A model generated the notes under the pieces. That model ran no database searches and had not been told where the DNA came from. It worked only from the letters and a program-made list of their open reading frames with translations. DNA of 64,000 nucleotides from 21-14-0-10-47-8 sp966211795 (GTDB lineage Bacteria; Bdellovibrionota; Bdellovibrionia; Bdellovibrionales; Bdellovibrionaceae), in contig CBIHNW010000001.1 of NCBI GenBank assembly GCA_966211795.1, positions 124,001 to 188,000 of the forward strand, written 5' to 3'. A program made the position numbers and the translations under genes. Numbering within the stretch: the first letter of the stretch is position 1; the number at the start of each line of letters is the position of its first letter. Positions 17,090 to 26,197 of the stretch are shown here, one piece after another.

Positions 17090-19003
17090 CTATTTGTATG
17101 ACCGTGTTGCCAGTTTGACATTTTCAAACTTCAGTTCTTCTTTGTGCAAAGTCTCGGGTTTGCCGACGCCGTTGTATTCCCAAGCCGCGACATAACAGAA
17201 ATTTTCGTCATCACGTTTTGCTTCGCCATTTTCTTGATACTCTTCACGGTAGTGTCCGCCGCAAGATTCTTTGCGCTCCAAAGCGTCTCGGCACATCAAT
17301 TCGCCAAGCTCGATGAAATCTGCCACTCGTCCTGCTTTTTCCAGCTCGGTATTGACATCATTTGCATCACCCGGAATGCGAACGTTGCTCCAGAATTCAT
17401 CCCGCAATTTCGGAATTTGCGCCAAGGCTGATTGCAGTCCTTTTTCGTTGCGACCCATTCCGCAGTTTTCCCACATGATACGGCCCAGCTCTTTGTGAAT
17501 GCTGTCGACCGTGCGATCGCCCTTGATCGACATCATTTTGTTGATCGTCGATTTGACCTGATCTTCGGCCGCTTTAAAGGCTTCGTGAGTGGTCTGAATT
17601 TTATCGATCTTCGTGCCGGCGATGTAATTTCCAACCGTGAATGGCAAGACAAAGTAGCCGTCAGCCAAGCCTTGCATCAGCGCCGAAGCACCCAAGCGAT
17701 TGGCTCCGTGATCTGAAAAGTTCGCCTCGCCCGCAACGAATAGCCCCGGGATGTTGCTCATCAGATTGTAATCCACCCACAGTCCACCCATGGTGTAGTG
17801 AGGCGCCGGGTAAATGCACATCGGAGTTTCGTAAGGATTTTGTCCCGTGATTTTCTCGTACATCTCAAAAAGATTTCCGTATTTTTCAGAAATCGCCTTA
17901 GCGCCCAAACGTTGAATCGCGTCTTTGAAATCCAAATAAACCGCGACGCCGGTTGGGCCCACGCCGTAACCTTCGTCCACTCGGTATTTCGCCTGACGAG
18001 AGGCCACGTCTCGGGGAGCCAGGTTACCGAAGCTTGGATAGATGCGCTCGAGATAATAATCACGCTCATTTTCGGGAATCTGAGCCGGCGGCCGCTTGTC
18101 ACCTTTTGTTTTTGGCACCCAAACGCGTCCATCATTTCGCAAAGACTCGGACATCAGTGTCAGCTTGGACTGAAGCTCTCCCGATACGGGAATGCAGGTG
18201 GGGTGAATTTGCGTGAAGCAAGGATTCGCAAAGTAAGCGCCTTTTTTGTGCGCCTTCCAGGCTCCCGTCACCGCGCAGGCCATGGCATTGGTCGATAGGA
18301 AAAACACGTTCGAGTATCCACCAGTTGCCAAAACCACAACGTCAGCTTCGTGAGATTCAATTTGTCCGGTGTTCAAGTTTCGGGTCACGATGCCGCGCGC
18401 CTGGCCATTGACCATCACGAGATCCAGCATTTCCCGTCGGTTGTAAAGCTGAACCTGCTTCTTCTCAACCTGTCTCATCATCGCCTGGTAAGCACCCAAC
18501 AACAGCTGCTGTCCGGTCTGACCTCGAGCATAGAACGTACGCGAGACCTGTGCGCCACCAAAAGATCGGTTCGACAACAATCCACCATATTCGCGCGCCA
18601 AGGGAACACCCTGTGCCACACACTGATCAATGATCTGGGTTGAAACTTGCGCCAGGCGATACACATTCGCTTCGCGAGACCGGAAGTCTCCGCCCTTGAC
18701 TGTGTCATAGAAAAGACGCTGAACACTGTCGCCATCATTTTTATAATTTTTCGCGGCGTTGATTCCGCCCTGTGCCGCCACTGAATGCGCCCGTCGAGGA
18801 GATTCGTGCACGCAGAAAGCTTTGACATTGTAACCGAGCTCACCCAAAGACGCCGCAGCGCTGGCGCCCGCCAAACCGGTGCCGACGACGATAACCGTGT
18901 GCTTTCGTTTGTTCGCGGGATTGACAAGCTTCATGTGAAACTTGTGGTCATCCCATTTTTGATCGATCGAGCCCGAAGGAACTTTTCCGTCAAGTGTTGC
19001 CAT
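17090..19003 (-). CDS. sdhA: Succinate dehydrogenase/fumarate reductase flavoprotein subunit
   Basis: 637 residues. The FAD Rossmann motif is VVGTGLAGASAAASLGELG near residue 40, and HSVAAQGGINA holds the histidine that carries covalent FAD. A HPTCIPV block and the dicarboxylate-site arginine in the family appear in the middle region. The length and the lysine-rich C-terminus fit the Bacteroidetes/epsilon-type B flavoprotein. It oxidises succinate to fumarate, or works in reverse, on the inner face of the membrane. Confidence 0.95.
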   Translation of the reverse strand: MATLDGKVPSGSIDQKWDDHKFHMKLVNPANKRKHTVIVVGTGLAGASAAASLGELGYNVKAFCVHESPRRAHSVAAQGGINAAKNYKNDGDSVQRLFYDTVKGGDFRSREANVYRLAQVSTQIIDQCVAQGVPLAREYGGLLSNRSFGGAQVSRTFYARGQTGQQLLLGAYQAMMRQVEKKQVQLYNRREMLDLVMVNGQARGIVTRNLNTGQIESHEADVVVLATGGYSNVFFLSTNAMACAVTGAWKAHKKGAYFANPCFTQIHPTCIPVSGELQSKLTLMSESLRNDGRVWVPKTKGDKRPPAQIPENERDYYLERIYPSFGNLAPRDVASRQAKYRVDEGYGVGPTGVAVYLDFKDAIQRLGAKAISEKYGNLFEMYEKITGQNPYETPMCIYPAPHYTMGGLWVDYNLMSNIPGLFVAGEANFSDHGANRLGASALMQGLADGYFVLPFTVGNYIAGTKIDKIQTTHEAFKAAEDQVKSTINKMMSIKGDRTVDSIHKELGRIMWENCGMGRNEKGLQSALAQIPKLRDEFWSNVRIPGDANDVNTELEKAGRVADFIELGELMCRDALERKESCGGHYREEYQENGEAKRDDENFCYVAAWEYNGVGKPETLHKEELKFENVKLATRSYK

Positions 19004-19012
19004 ATTTATTAC

Positions 19013-19687
19013 CTATCCCGCGATGAAGAACACATAGAAGGGTTGAGAAAGAAAACCAAGAATCACGATGGCCGCATAGGCGATTGCGATCTTCTGAATC
19101 ATTGGAGCATAGTGATCGTTTTTCAGGCCGAAGGATTGAAAGATCGATCCAACGCCATGACGCAAGTGAAATCCCAAAACAATCAGGGCCACGCAGTACC
19201 AGAGCACATATCCAGGTTGATGAAAAACTTCGACAACCAATCGGTGCAGATCACGCATGGTGACGCCATTCACGGTTGTTTCGTAATACGTTCCGTATTT
19301 GAAAGTGATCAGATGCAAAATCACGAAAGCCAAAACCAGGCTTCCCTGAATGGCCATGGTTCGCGAAGCCAGGGTGCCGCCCTTGTCGCCCGCCGGAGTC
19401 ACGGCATAACGACTGCCGCGTGCTTTGCGGTTTTCGATCGTCAAAAGAACCGCCATGATCACGTGGACCACGAACGCCAAAGTCAGGATGATTTCGGCCG
19501 GAATCAGAATGCCGCTCGTTACGATACCGTTGCCGTACTTGTTGTAGGCGTCAGCGCCGACGAGAATCAGCATGTTGCCGAGCATGTGGGAAAGCACAAA
19601 GCCTGCCCAGATGAGTCCCGTAAAACCCATCAAATACTTTTTGCCGATGCTGGTGAGAAAAAACGGACGAGTAGCTGTCACTTCCAT
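19013..19687 (-). CDS. sdhC: Succinate dehydrogenase cytochrome b subunit (type B)
   Basis: 224 residues with about five hydrophobic helices, the layout of the single large cytochrome b558 of type-B succinate:quinone reductases. Histidines suited to haem are visible (LSHMLGNM, VVHVIMA, LHLITFK, HLRHGVGS). It anchors SdhA and SdhB and carries the quinone site. It is the first gene of the operon, 9 bp from sdhA. Upstream is a 252 bp divergent region with etfB that holds nested dyads. Confidence 0.93.
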   Translation of the reverse strand: MEVTATRPFFLTSIGKKYLMGFTGLIWAGFVLSHMLGNMLILVGADAYNKYGNGIVTSGILIPAEIILTLAFVVHVIMAVLLTIENRKARGSRYAVTPAGDKGGTLASRTMAIQGSLVLAFVILHLITFKYGTYYETTVNGVTMRDLHRLVVEVFHQPGYVLWYCVALIVLGFHLRHGVGSIFQSFGLKNDHYAPMIQKIAIAYAAIVILGFLSQPFYVFFIAG

Positions 19688-19769
19688 AGTCGTGTCCTTC
19701 TAATTCAAAGCCAAATCTAAAAGATGCATTTTCAATCTGTTTTCATTTGTAGACCTGTCCCTCTTTTTT

Positions 19770-19921
19770 GTCTAGTCGGAGCATCACGTTACTGGACGCA
19801 AGAAAGCTTTGATTCGATTGAGTTTTTATTCGATATTGCGAGCATTTAGAGCTTGTCTTAATGGGCCGAAGGCCGAGCCAAAGAAGCCTTACGGGATATT
19901 AAGACAGGTTCTTAACTAGAC
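19770..19921. repeat. Nested inverted repeats in the sdhC-etfB divergent region
   Basis: Outer arms GTCTAGT (19770-19776) and ACTAGAC (19915-19921). Inner arms TGTCTTAAT (19854-19862) and ATTAAGACA (19898-19906), extendable by wobble pairs. Between the inner arms is a small GGCC-GAA-GGCC hairpin (about 19864-19874). It lies just upstream of etfB and could be a structured leader or a regulator site. Confidence 0.55.
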
Positions 19922-19939
19922 AGGAAACGAGCCAAGAAT

Positions 19940-20713
19940 ATGAAGATATTTGTTTGTATCAAGCAAGTTCCCGACACTGAGACGAAGATCAAGATCGGGA
20001 GTGATTCTCAGTCAATTGACACGACGGGCATTAAGTGGGTCATGAACCCCTATGACGAGTACGCGGTTGAAGAAGCGATCAAAACTCGCGATGCCAATCC
20101 CGGCTCACAAGTCTGGGTCGTTAGTGTTGGCCCTAAAAAACGCACGGTCGAAACCATCCGCACCGCTTTGGCAATGGGTGCAGACGAAGGCATCGCCGTT
20201 GATGCTCCTGAAAATATCGATCCCTTCCAAACGGCGAAAGCATTGGCGGCGACCATCACCCAAGAAGGTGGCGGCAAAGTTATTTTCACCGGAAAGCTAG
20301 CGATTGACGACAACGCGTCCGCCGTCAGCCAAATGGTTGCTGAATTCTTGAAGGTGCCGCATACAACTGTTGTCTCTAAGTTTTCAATGACAGCTGAAAA
20401 TGTTGTTGTGGAAAGAGATGTGGAAGGCGGGGCGAAGGAAGTCGTGCAAATGCTGACTCCGGCTGTCGTCGCGGCCAACAAGGGCTTAAACATGCCACGC
20501 TACGCAAGCTTGCCTGGCATCATGAAAGCAAAAAAGAAAACAATCAAAGAGTTGGACTTTGCAGCGGTCGCCGCTGGCGCAACGGCAAAGCTGAAAACTT
20601 TAGCCTTGGAACTTCCGCCAGAAAAGCCGCCCGTCAAAATTCTTTCGGGAGATGCTTCAGCTCAGGTGTCCGCGTTGGTCAAAGCGCTTCGTGATGAAGC
20701 CAAAGTTCTGTAA
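19940..20713 (+). CDS. etfB: Electron transfer flavoprotein, beta subunit
   Basis: 257 residues. It begins MKIFVCIKQVPDTETKI, the universal ETF-beta opening, and contains DEYAVEEA and AMGADEGIAVD blocks. ETF takes electrons from acyl-CoA dehydrogenases and hands them to the membrane. It pairs with etfA 12 bp downstream. No acyl-CoA dehydrogenase or ETF-quinone oxidoreductase is in the window. Confidence 0.96.
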   Translation: MKIFVCIKQVPDTETKIKIGSDSQSIDTTGIKWVMNPYDEYAVEEAIKTRDANPGSQVWVVSVGPKKRTVETIRTALAMGADEGIAVDAPENIDPFQTAKALAATITQEGGGKVIFTGKLAIDDNASAVSQMVAEFLKVPHTTVVSKFSMTAENVVVERDVEGGAKEVVQMLTPAVVAANKGLNMPRYASLPGIMKAKKKTIKELDFAAVAAGATAKLKTLALELPPEKPPVKILSGDASAQVSALVKALRDEAKVL

Positions 20714-20725
20714 AGGAATTTGAAA

Positions 20726-21694
20726 ATGGGAAAAATTTTAGTTTTTGTTGAATCCGCAAATGGCAAAATCAAACGAAGCGCTCAGGAGCTTTTGACCGCG
20801 GCAAAAAAGTCCGGCCAAACGGTTGCGGCCCTGATCGGCGGCTCGCAGGCTCCAAATTTCGCAGATGAGTGCGCGGCATATGGCGCAACCGAAGTCCACA
20901 TGTTCAAGGATGCAAGCTTTGATCAGTACAACCCGGAACTCTTCACCGAAATGATGAGCAAGGCTGTGGCCGAAATCAAGCCCACCATCATTTTGGCGTC
21001 TTCTAGCTCCATGGGCCGCGACTTGTTTCCACGAGTCGCCGCACACCTGAACACCGGCGTCCTAAGCGATTGCACTGAGCTGACAATTTCTGGAGATGAC
21101 GTGACTGTAAAGCGTCCCGTGTATTCGGGAAAAGCTTTCGCAAAAATGGGCTTTCAAGATAGCGCCGTAAAAATTGTTTTGATGCGCGCGAATCAATTGC
21201 CGATTGATGCTCCTCAGGCTGGCGCGACAGCCAATGTTCAAGAGCACGCGGTCGCAAAAACGGATCTGAAAACTTTGATCAAAGAAATCGTCAAGGGCAC
21301 TTCTGAAAAGTTGGATCTCACTGAAGCCAATATCATTGTTTCTGGTGGCCGCGGATTGAAAGAGGCGGGCAACTTTAAACTTTTGACCGAATTGGCGGAT
21401 GTTTTGGGGGCAACCGTCGGCGCCTCTCGTGCCGTCGTCGATGCAGGCTGGGTTTCTCACGGCATGCAGGTTGGACAAACCGGTAAGACGGTCGCTCCTT
21501 CTCTGTACATTGCGGTTGGAATTTCCGGCGCCATTCAGCACTTGGCTGGAATGTCCGGTTCGAAGGTGATCGTGGCGATCAACAATGATCCGAATGCGCC
21601 CATCTTTCAAAAGGCGACTTACGGCATCGTTGGTGATCTGTTCGATGTTGTTCCGAAGCTCACTGAAGAATTCAAGAAAGCTCTTCATCATTGA
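20726..21694 (+). CDS. etfA: Electron transfer flavoprotein, alpha subunit
   Basis: 322 residues from the ATG at 20726, which has AAGGA 8 bases upstream; a TTG six bases earlier is less likely. The C-terminal FAD domain has the signature IIVSGGRGLKEAGNF, then VGASRAVVDAGWV, GQTGKTVAPSLYIAVGISGAIQH and INNDPNAPIF. The operon continues into an acyltransferase whose TTG overlaps the etfA stop. Confidence 0.96.
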   Translation: MGKILVFVESANGKIKRSAQELLTAAKKSGQTVAALIGGSQAPNFADECAAYGATEVHMFKDASFDQYNPELFTEMMSKAVAEIKPTIILASSSSMGRDLFPRVAAHLNTGVLSDCTELTISGDDVTVKRPVYSGKAFAKMGFQDSAVKIVLMRANQLPIDAPQAGATANVQEHAVAKTDLKTLIKEIVKGTSEKLDLTEANIIVSGGRGLKEAGNFKLLTELADVLGATVGASRAVVDAGWVSHGMQVGQTGKTVAPSLYIAVGISGAIQHLAGMSGSKVIVAINNDPNAPIFQKATYGIVGDLFDVVPKLTEEFKKALHH

Positions 21695-22365
21695 TCGAAC
21701 TTTGGTTTCGAAAATACATTCTCGGATTTATCGTCTGGCTCTTTTTCAAGAGCCTCTCGATGACGTGGCGAGTGACGGTCGAAGAACCGGATGAAATGAA
21801 ACGCTCTTTGGCCAACAAAGAGCCTTTGATCTTTGCGCATTGGCACGGCGACGAGGTCGCTTTGATTTATCTCGTGGGTCGTTACCGAATCGCCACGATC
21901 ACCTCGACCAGCAAAGACGGCGAGATGATGAATACAGTCATTCACCTTTTAGGCGGCGTCACCACTCGCGGCTCTTCCACCCGCGGCGCCATCAATGCTC
22001 TCAAAGGTCTAGTTCGCATCGTGCGCGACGAAAAAAGAAACTCGAGCTTTGCTGTCGACGGACCCAAGGGCCCTATTTACAAAGTAAAGCCCGGTGTTTT
22101 TGAAATCAGTCGTCTCATGGGCAGTCCGATTTACGTGATCGGTGTTGCGTGTTCACACAAATGGGTCTTCGAAAAAGCTTGGAACAAGGCCTATCTTCCG
22201 AAACCTTTCGCAAAAATTCACATGCGCTGGCAAGGCCCTATCGGTCCAGTCACTCGTGACATGGATCCGCGCTCGGAAGAGCTTGCAAAACAGGTCGAAG
22301 ACGCTCTGCGTAACGCGCAGTCTGAAGCTCGTAAAAAAATAGACGCTCCCCCTGCACTCAGTTAG
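21691..22365 (+). CDS. DUF374 lysophospholipid acyltransferase-like protein
   Basis: 224 residues with a hydrophobic N-terminal anchor (ILGFIVWLFFKSLSM) and the block LIFAHWHGDEV, which fits the HxxxxD/E-type acyltransferase motif of the DUF374 family. DGPKGPIYKVKPG is the second family block. Related enzymes acylate lipid A or phospholipids at the inner membrane. It starts at a TTG overlapping the etfA stop by 4 bp, so it is likely translated with etfA. The specific acyl acceptor is unknown. Confidence 0.78.
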   Translation: MIELWFRKYILGFIVWLFFKSLSMTWRVTVEEPDEMKRSLANKEPLIFAHWHGDEVALIYLVGRYRIATITSTSKDGEMMNTVIHLLGGVTTRGSSTRGAINALKGLVRIVRDEKRNSSFAVDGPKGPIYKVKPGVFEISRLMGSPIYVIGVACSHKWVFEKAWNKAYLPKPFAKIHMRWQGPIGPVTRDMDPRSEELAKQVEDALRNAQSEARKKIDAPPALS

Positions 22366-22406
22366 CCTTTTAAGAGGATCTATTACTCATTTAAGGATGT
22401 CGAAAT

Positions 22407-23231
22407 ATGAAGCGTTTCCAGGCTCTTATGACCTTTCTTTTGGTTTCATGTCTGATTTCTACGGCGGGCGCCCAATCCAAAGAAGCAATTGCGGTCATCG
22501 GCAACCGAACCATCACGGTGGACGAGTTCAATAAGAAATACACTGAGATCAAAAACCAAACCGTCAATCCGCCATCGAAAGAACAATTTTTAGAAGATAT
22601 GATCCGTTACGAAGTGGGTTTGCAAGAGGCCGAAAAAAGAAAGCTGCAAAACGATCCGGTTGTTCAAGATCGCATGCGCCAAGAATTGTACAAAGCTTTG
22701 CTGGAAAAAGATCTCGGCGACCGTGTTCAGAAAATCAATGTTTCTGACAAAGAAATGGCCGCGTACTATAAAAAGAATCCAGAGATGCGAACATCTCATA
22801 TCTTGATCGAAGTTAAGCCGGGTGCGACGGCCGAACAGCGGGCAGAAGCTCGAAAACGCGCGGAAGAGATTTACGAAAAAGATGTGAAAAAGAGCAAACG
22901 TCCATTCGAAGAGCTCGTGAAGCTGTATTCTGACGATCCGCTCAGCAAACAGACGGGCGGAGATATTGGTTGGGGAAATCGCATTGCCTGGGTTCCCAGT
23001 TACTATGAAGCCGCTTTGAAATTGAACGTCGGAGAAATTTCTCCATTGGTTGAAACACAGTTCGGCTACCACATCATCAAAGTCACCGGTCGCCGTTCAT
23101 TTGATAACGCCAACAAGCGTGCCATTCGCGCCGCCGTTTTTGATGAAAAGCGACGCGAAGCTTTTAACGATTACTTTGAGCGCTTGAAGAAGAACTATAA
23201 AATTCAAGTGAACAAAAAGCTGGTCAACTAA
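22407..23231 (+). CDS. Periplasmic parvulin-type peptidyl-prolyl isomerase
   Basis: 274 residues. A signal peptide (about 1-22, ending TAGA-Q) precedes an N-terminal helical chaperone part and one PpiC domain at about 130-230 (TSHILIEVKPG, GGDIGWG, FGYHIIKVTGRR). Such proteins help outer-membrane proteins fold in the periplasm. AAGGA precedes the ATG. It is the first of three parvulin-family genes in tandem, which resemble each other more in layout than in sequence. Confidence 0.9.
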   Translation: MKRFQALMTFLLVSCLISTAGAQSKEAIAVIGNRTITVDEFNKKYTEIKNQTVNPPSKEQFLEDMIRYEVGLQEAEKRKLQNDPVVQDRMRQELYKALLEKDLGDRVQKINVSDKEMAAYYKKNPEMRTSHILIEVKPGATAEQRAEARKRAEEIYEKDVKKSKRPFEELVKLYSDDPLSKQTGGDIGWGNRIAWVPSYYEAALKLNVGEISPLVETQFGYHIIKVTGRRSFDNANKRAIRAAVFDEKRREAFNDYFERLKKNYKIQVNKKLVN

Positions 23232-23315
23232 GCCTGCCCGAGAACCCCTTCAATCGCTTTGTTGAAGAACCGAAGAAGGGTCTGGGAGTTTGGGGACTGG
23301 CGCTGAGAGGTTTCT

Positions 23316-24293
23316 GTGAATTTGTTTTTAAGAAGCCCCGTTATCTCGGGGCTTTTTCATTTTATCATCTGTCTGCTGATCGCTGGTTGTGATTTTGGCG
23401 GCTCTCGCTTGGCCGCCAAACCCGTTGTTCAGGTCAACGAGCACACGATGAGCGCCAAAGAGTTTTCGGACCACCTGGCGCGCCGATTGAAAAACTTTGA
23501 CGCCCTTGCCGCCAAAGATCCGAACAACGTGAAGCGCGCCAAAGAGGACGTGATTCGCGTCTTCATTCTGCAAACACTGATCGAAGACTTTGCCAAAAGC
23601 TCTGGGATTACCATCGACGATTCGGAGCTAGAAAAAGAGATCAATCAATTTCGCTCGTCTTATCCCGATGACCTTTCCTTCCGTCGTGCGTTGGCTGAAG
23701 AAAATCTTTCGATGTCGGACTGGAAAGATGAATTGAAACAAACTTTGGTCTCTCGAAAAGTCTTTAAAAAAATGACCGAGAAAATCGGCCAACCGGTTGA
23801 AGATGATATTCGCAAGTATTACGAAGAAAACAAAAACAACTACAAACGCAAAGAGCGGATCTACCTGCGCCAGATCATCCTCGATGATCTCTCAAAGGCA
23901 CAAAGCGTTCGGGACGAGCTCAAAAAGCGTGATTTTGTCGACTTGGCAAAAAAATATTCAGTCGCTCCCGAGGCCAAAGCCGGCGGCCTGGTGGGATGGG
24001 TTGAAAAAGGCTCCGTGGACATTTTTGACAAAGCTTTCGCCTTGCCGATTGGCGGCATGAGTCAGGTGTTGGAAAGCTCTTACGGCTTTCACATCTTTAA
24101 AGTAGAAAGGAAAACGGGCCCGGGCTTCGCGACTCTGGAAGAGGTGCGACCCGAGATTGTTCAGGCCTTGATTGGAAAAAAAGAGCAGGCTGAATTTGCA
24201 TCCTGGCTCGATAAACAGATTCGCTCCAGCCGCGTGCTTCGGGACAATGATCTTCTTGGCGCAATTTCGGTGGAGACACGAGGTCAGAAATGA
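23316..24293 (+). CDS. Parvulin-type PPIase lipoprotein
   Basis: 325 residues from a GTG at 23316. A lipobox LIAGC puts the lipidated cysteine at residue 25, so it is probably an anchored lipoprotein. A helical N-terminal part is followed by a PpiC domain at about 180-280 (RIYLRQIILDD, GGLVGWVEKGS, SYGFHIFKVERK). A terminator-like hairpin lies inside codons 6-14. The stop overlaps surA by 4 bp. The start is supported by the signal peptide; no strong ribosome binding site is seen. Confidence 0.85.
   Translation: MNLFLRSPVISGLFHFIICLLIAGCDFGGSRLAAKPVVQVNEHTMSAKEFSDHLARRLKNFDALAAKDPNNVKRAKEDVIRVFILQTLIEDFAKSSGITIDDSELEKEINQFRSSYPDDLSFRRALAEENLSMSDWKDELKQTLVSRKVFKKMTEKIGQPVEDDIRKYYEENKNNYKRKERIYLRQIILDDLSKAQSVRDELKKRDFVDLAKKYSVAPEAKAGGLVGWVEKGSVDIFDKAFALPIGGMSQVLESSYGFHIFKVERKTGPGFATLEEVRPEIVQALIGKKEQAEFASWLDKQIRSSRVLRDNDLLGAISVETRGQK
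23333..23358 (+). terminator. Intrinsic terminator-like hairpin inside the PPIase lipoprotein signal sequence
   Basis: A perfect 8 bp stem, AAGCCCCG (23333-23340) and CGGGGCTT (23347-23354), a 6 base loop and then five T residues. It has every mark of a Rho-independent terminator, yet lies 17 bases inside the coding sequence. It may attenuate transcription into surA-pdxA. Confidence 0.7.
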
Positions 24294-25255
24294 TTCAAAA
24301 AACTTTTCTCAGCGTTCTTGCCGGAATTCTTTTTCTTCACACTAACATCGCATCTGCCGAGGTCGTTGACCGCATCATGGCCGTCGTTAATTCTGAGATT
24401 GTATTGCAGTCGGACCTGAAAAGTTTTTCTAAGAAGGTCGATCAGGGCGGGATGATTGATGACCTTTTGCTTTTCGGACAGCGTCCCGATTCTTTAAAGG
24501 GTAACAAAGCCTTACAAACCGATTTCCTGATCAACGAAAAGATTCTGGATTCCGAAATCAAACGTCTGAACCTGACGGTGACCGTCGAACGTGTCGAGCA
24601 AGAGCTTCGTGACATCGCAAAAAAGAACAATGTTTCTCGGGCCGAACTGATGAATGCCATCAAGGCTCAGGGTATGAGTCCCAGCGATTATCAGGACTTC
24701 ATCAAAACCCGTATCGAACGTCAGGCCCTGATCGAGCAGGAGATCTCTTCAAAAATTCGCGTATCCGACGAAGATGTTTCGGCTCAGTATGCGCGCATGA
24801 ATCCGAATGCCAACACCGGCATCTACGAATATTCTCTGGCCCACATCTTGTTCAATCCACACAAGGGCGGACCGCAAGCCGCGAAAGAGCGCGCCGAGGC
24901 CGTCTTGAAAAAAATTCGTGAAGGTGGCTCGTTTGACACTTTAGCCGAACAGAACAGCGAAGATCCAAGCTTCACGACCGGCGGCGTTCTTGGCGTCTTT
25001 AAGGCGGGCGAATTCAGCCCCGAAATGGAAAAGGCCGTTCAAGGCCTGGGTGCGGGAGATGTCTCCGATGTCGTGCAGACACGGGCTGGTTTTCACATCG
25101 TCAAAGTTCTGAACAAGAAAATCATTTCTGATCCAAAGTTCGAGCACGAAAAAGAAAAAATCCGCGCTCAACTTTTCGAAAAAGCATTTCAAAAGCATTT
25201 CAAAAACTGGATCGACAGCAAACGCGAAGAAAGCTTTATCCGGATCAATGCGTGA
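24290..25255 (+). CDS. surA: Chaperone SurA
   Basis: 321 residues. The signal peptide ends near residue 23 (IASA-E), then the SurA N-terminal domain opens VVDRIMAVVNSEIVLQSDL, followed by one rotamase domain at about 180-275 (YSLAHILFNPHKGG, GGVLGVFKAGEFS, RAGFHIVKVL). Enteric SurA has two rotamase domains; this one is shorter (321 against about 430). SurA escorts unfolded outer-membrane proteins to the BAM machine. It overlaps both neighbours, and pdxA directly follows, as in E. coli. Confidence 0.9.
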   Translation: MIQKTFLSVLAGILFLHTNIASAEVVDRIMAVVNSEIVLQSDLKSFSKKVDQGGMIDDLLLFGQRPDSLKGNKALQTDFLINEKILDSEIKRLNLTVTVERVEQELRDIAKKNNVSRAELMNAIKAQGMSPSDYQDFIKTRIERQALIEQEISSKIRVSDEDVSAQYARMNPNANTGIYEYSLAHILFNPHKGGPQAAKERAEAVLKKIREGGSFDTLAEQNSEDPSFTTGGVLGVFKAGEFSPEMEKAVQGLGAGDVSDVVQTRAGFHIVKVLNKKIISDPKFEHEKEKIRAQLFEKAFQKHFKNWIDSKREESFIRINA

Positions 25256-26196
25256 ATCGCAGGGTCGCAATCACCACTGGTGATGTCGATGGCATTGGGC
25301 TCGAGGTGACAACCAAGGCCCTGAATCATCTCGGTCCCCAAAGCGGGACCCAGTTCTATCTCTTTCGTCATGCGGACTCTCCGAAATTTCGTTTGCCAAA
25401 ATTCGAACGCGTCCCGGTCCATAGCATTGCCGAAGCGCTGAATATTCCGTTTCAAAAAAAGAGCATTATCGAAATCATCCAAGACTCTTCACCCGCTCAG
25501 TGGGTCGAAGATTGTGCGAAGGCTTGCCTGAAAAACGAATTTCATTCCATGGTGACCGCGCCTTTATCGAAAACCGAGATTCAAAAATCTGGTTTTAAGG
25601 ATCTCGGTCACACCGATATTTTAAAGCGTGTTTCGGGTCGTAAATATGCATTCATGACTTTCATCGGCCCCAAGTTCAATGTTCTCTTGGTTTCTGGTCA
25701 CATCCCGGTTGAAAAAATCCAGAGCACATTGACCCAAGACCTTTTGAAAGAGGCCTTCGCCTGTGCAGACGAAGCCCGTAAGCTTTTGCCTGGCTCGCAG
25801 GCGGGCAAGCCGCTTGCTGTGCTGGGGCTGAATCCCCATGCCGGAGATCAAGGTCTGATCGGAAATTTCGACGATCAAACGCTTCGTCCGTTCTTGCGGT
25901 CGCTTGCATTCAAACCAACACCTGTTGGCCCCTTGGTGCCGGATGCGGCGTATTTACCGGAAAACTGGAAACGATTTTCGTTTTACGTGGCGCTTTACCA
26001 CGATCAGGGCCTGATCCCTTTTAAGATGGCTCACGGCTTTGATGTCGGAGCTCATTTGACACTGGGACTTCCTATTCGACGAAGCTCGGTTGATCATGGT
26101 ACTGCTAAAGATATTTTTGGGAAGAACAAGGCAAAGCCCGGTTCGATGATCGAAGCCCTCAAATGGGGAATCCGGCTCGCAAAACAAGGACAGTAA
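25252..26196 (+). CDS. pdxA: 4-hydroxythreonine-4-phosphate dehydrogenase
   Basis: 314 residues from a GTG overlapping the surA stop by 4 bp. PdxA oxidises 4-phosphohydroxy-threonine in pyridoxal phosphate synthesis. The metal/substrate histidines are in GHTDIL, NPHAGDQG and ALYHDQGLIP. The opening ITTGDVDGIGLE replaces the common TGDPAGIGPE, with Asp at the Ala position and Leu at the Pro position. The usual length is about 330. Other pyridoxine genes are not in the window. Confidence 0.9.
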   Translation: MNRRVAITTGDVDGIGLEVTTKALNHLGPQSGTQFYLFRHADSPKFRLPKFERVPVHSIAEALNIPFQKKSIIEIIQDSSPAQWVEDCAKACLKNEFHSMVTAPLSKTEIQKSGFKDLGHTDILKRVSGRKYAFMTFIGPKFNVLLVSGHIPVEKIQSTLTQDLLKEAFACADEARKLLPGSQAGKPLAVLGLNPHAGDQGLIGNFDDQTLRPFLRSLAFKPTPVGPLVPDAAYLPENWKRFSFYVALYHDQGLIPFKMAHGFDVGAHLTLGLPIRRSSVDHGTAKDIFGKNKAKPGSMIEALKWGIRLAKQGQ

Positions 26197-26197
26197 T

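Noticed and set aside
18785..19720. 311-codon plus-strand frame over sdhA/sdhC
   Set aside because: Antisense shadow of sdhA and sdhC; composition follows the opposite codons.
21062..21691. 209-codon minus-strand frame in etfA
   Set aside because: Shadow of etfA.
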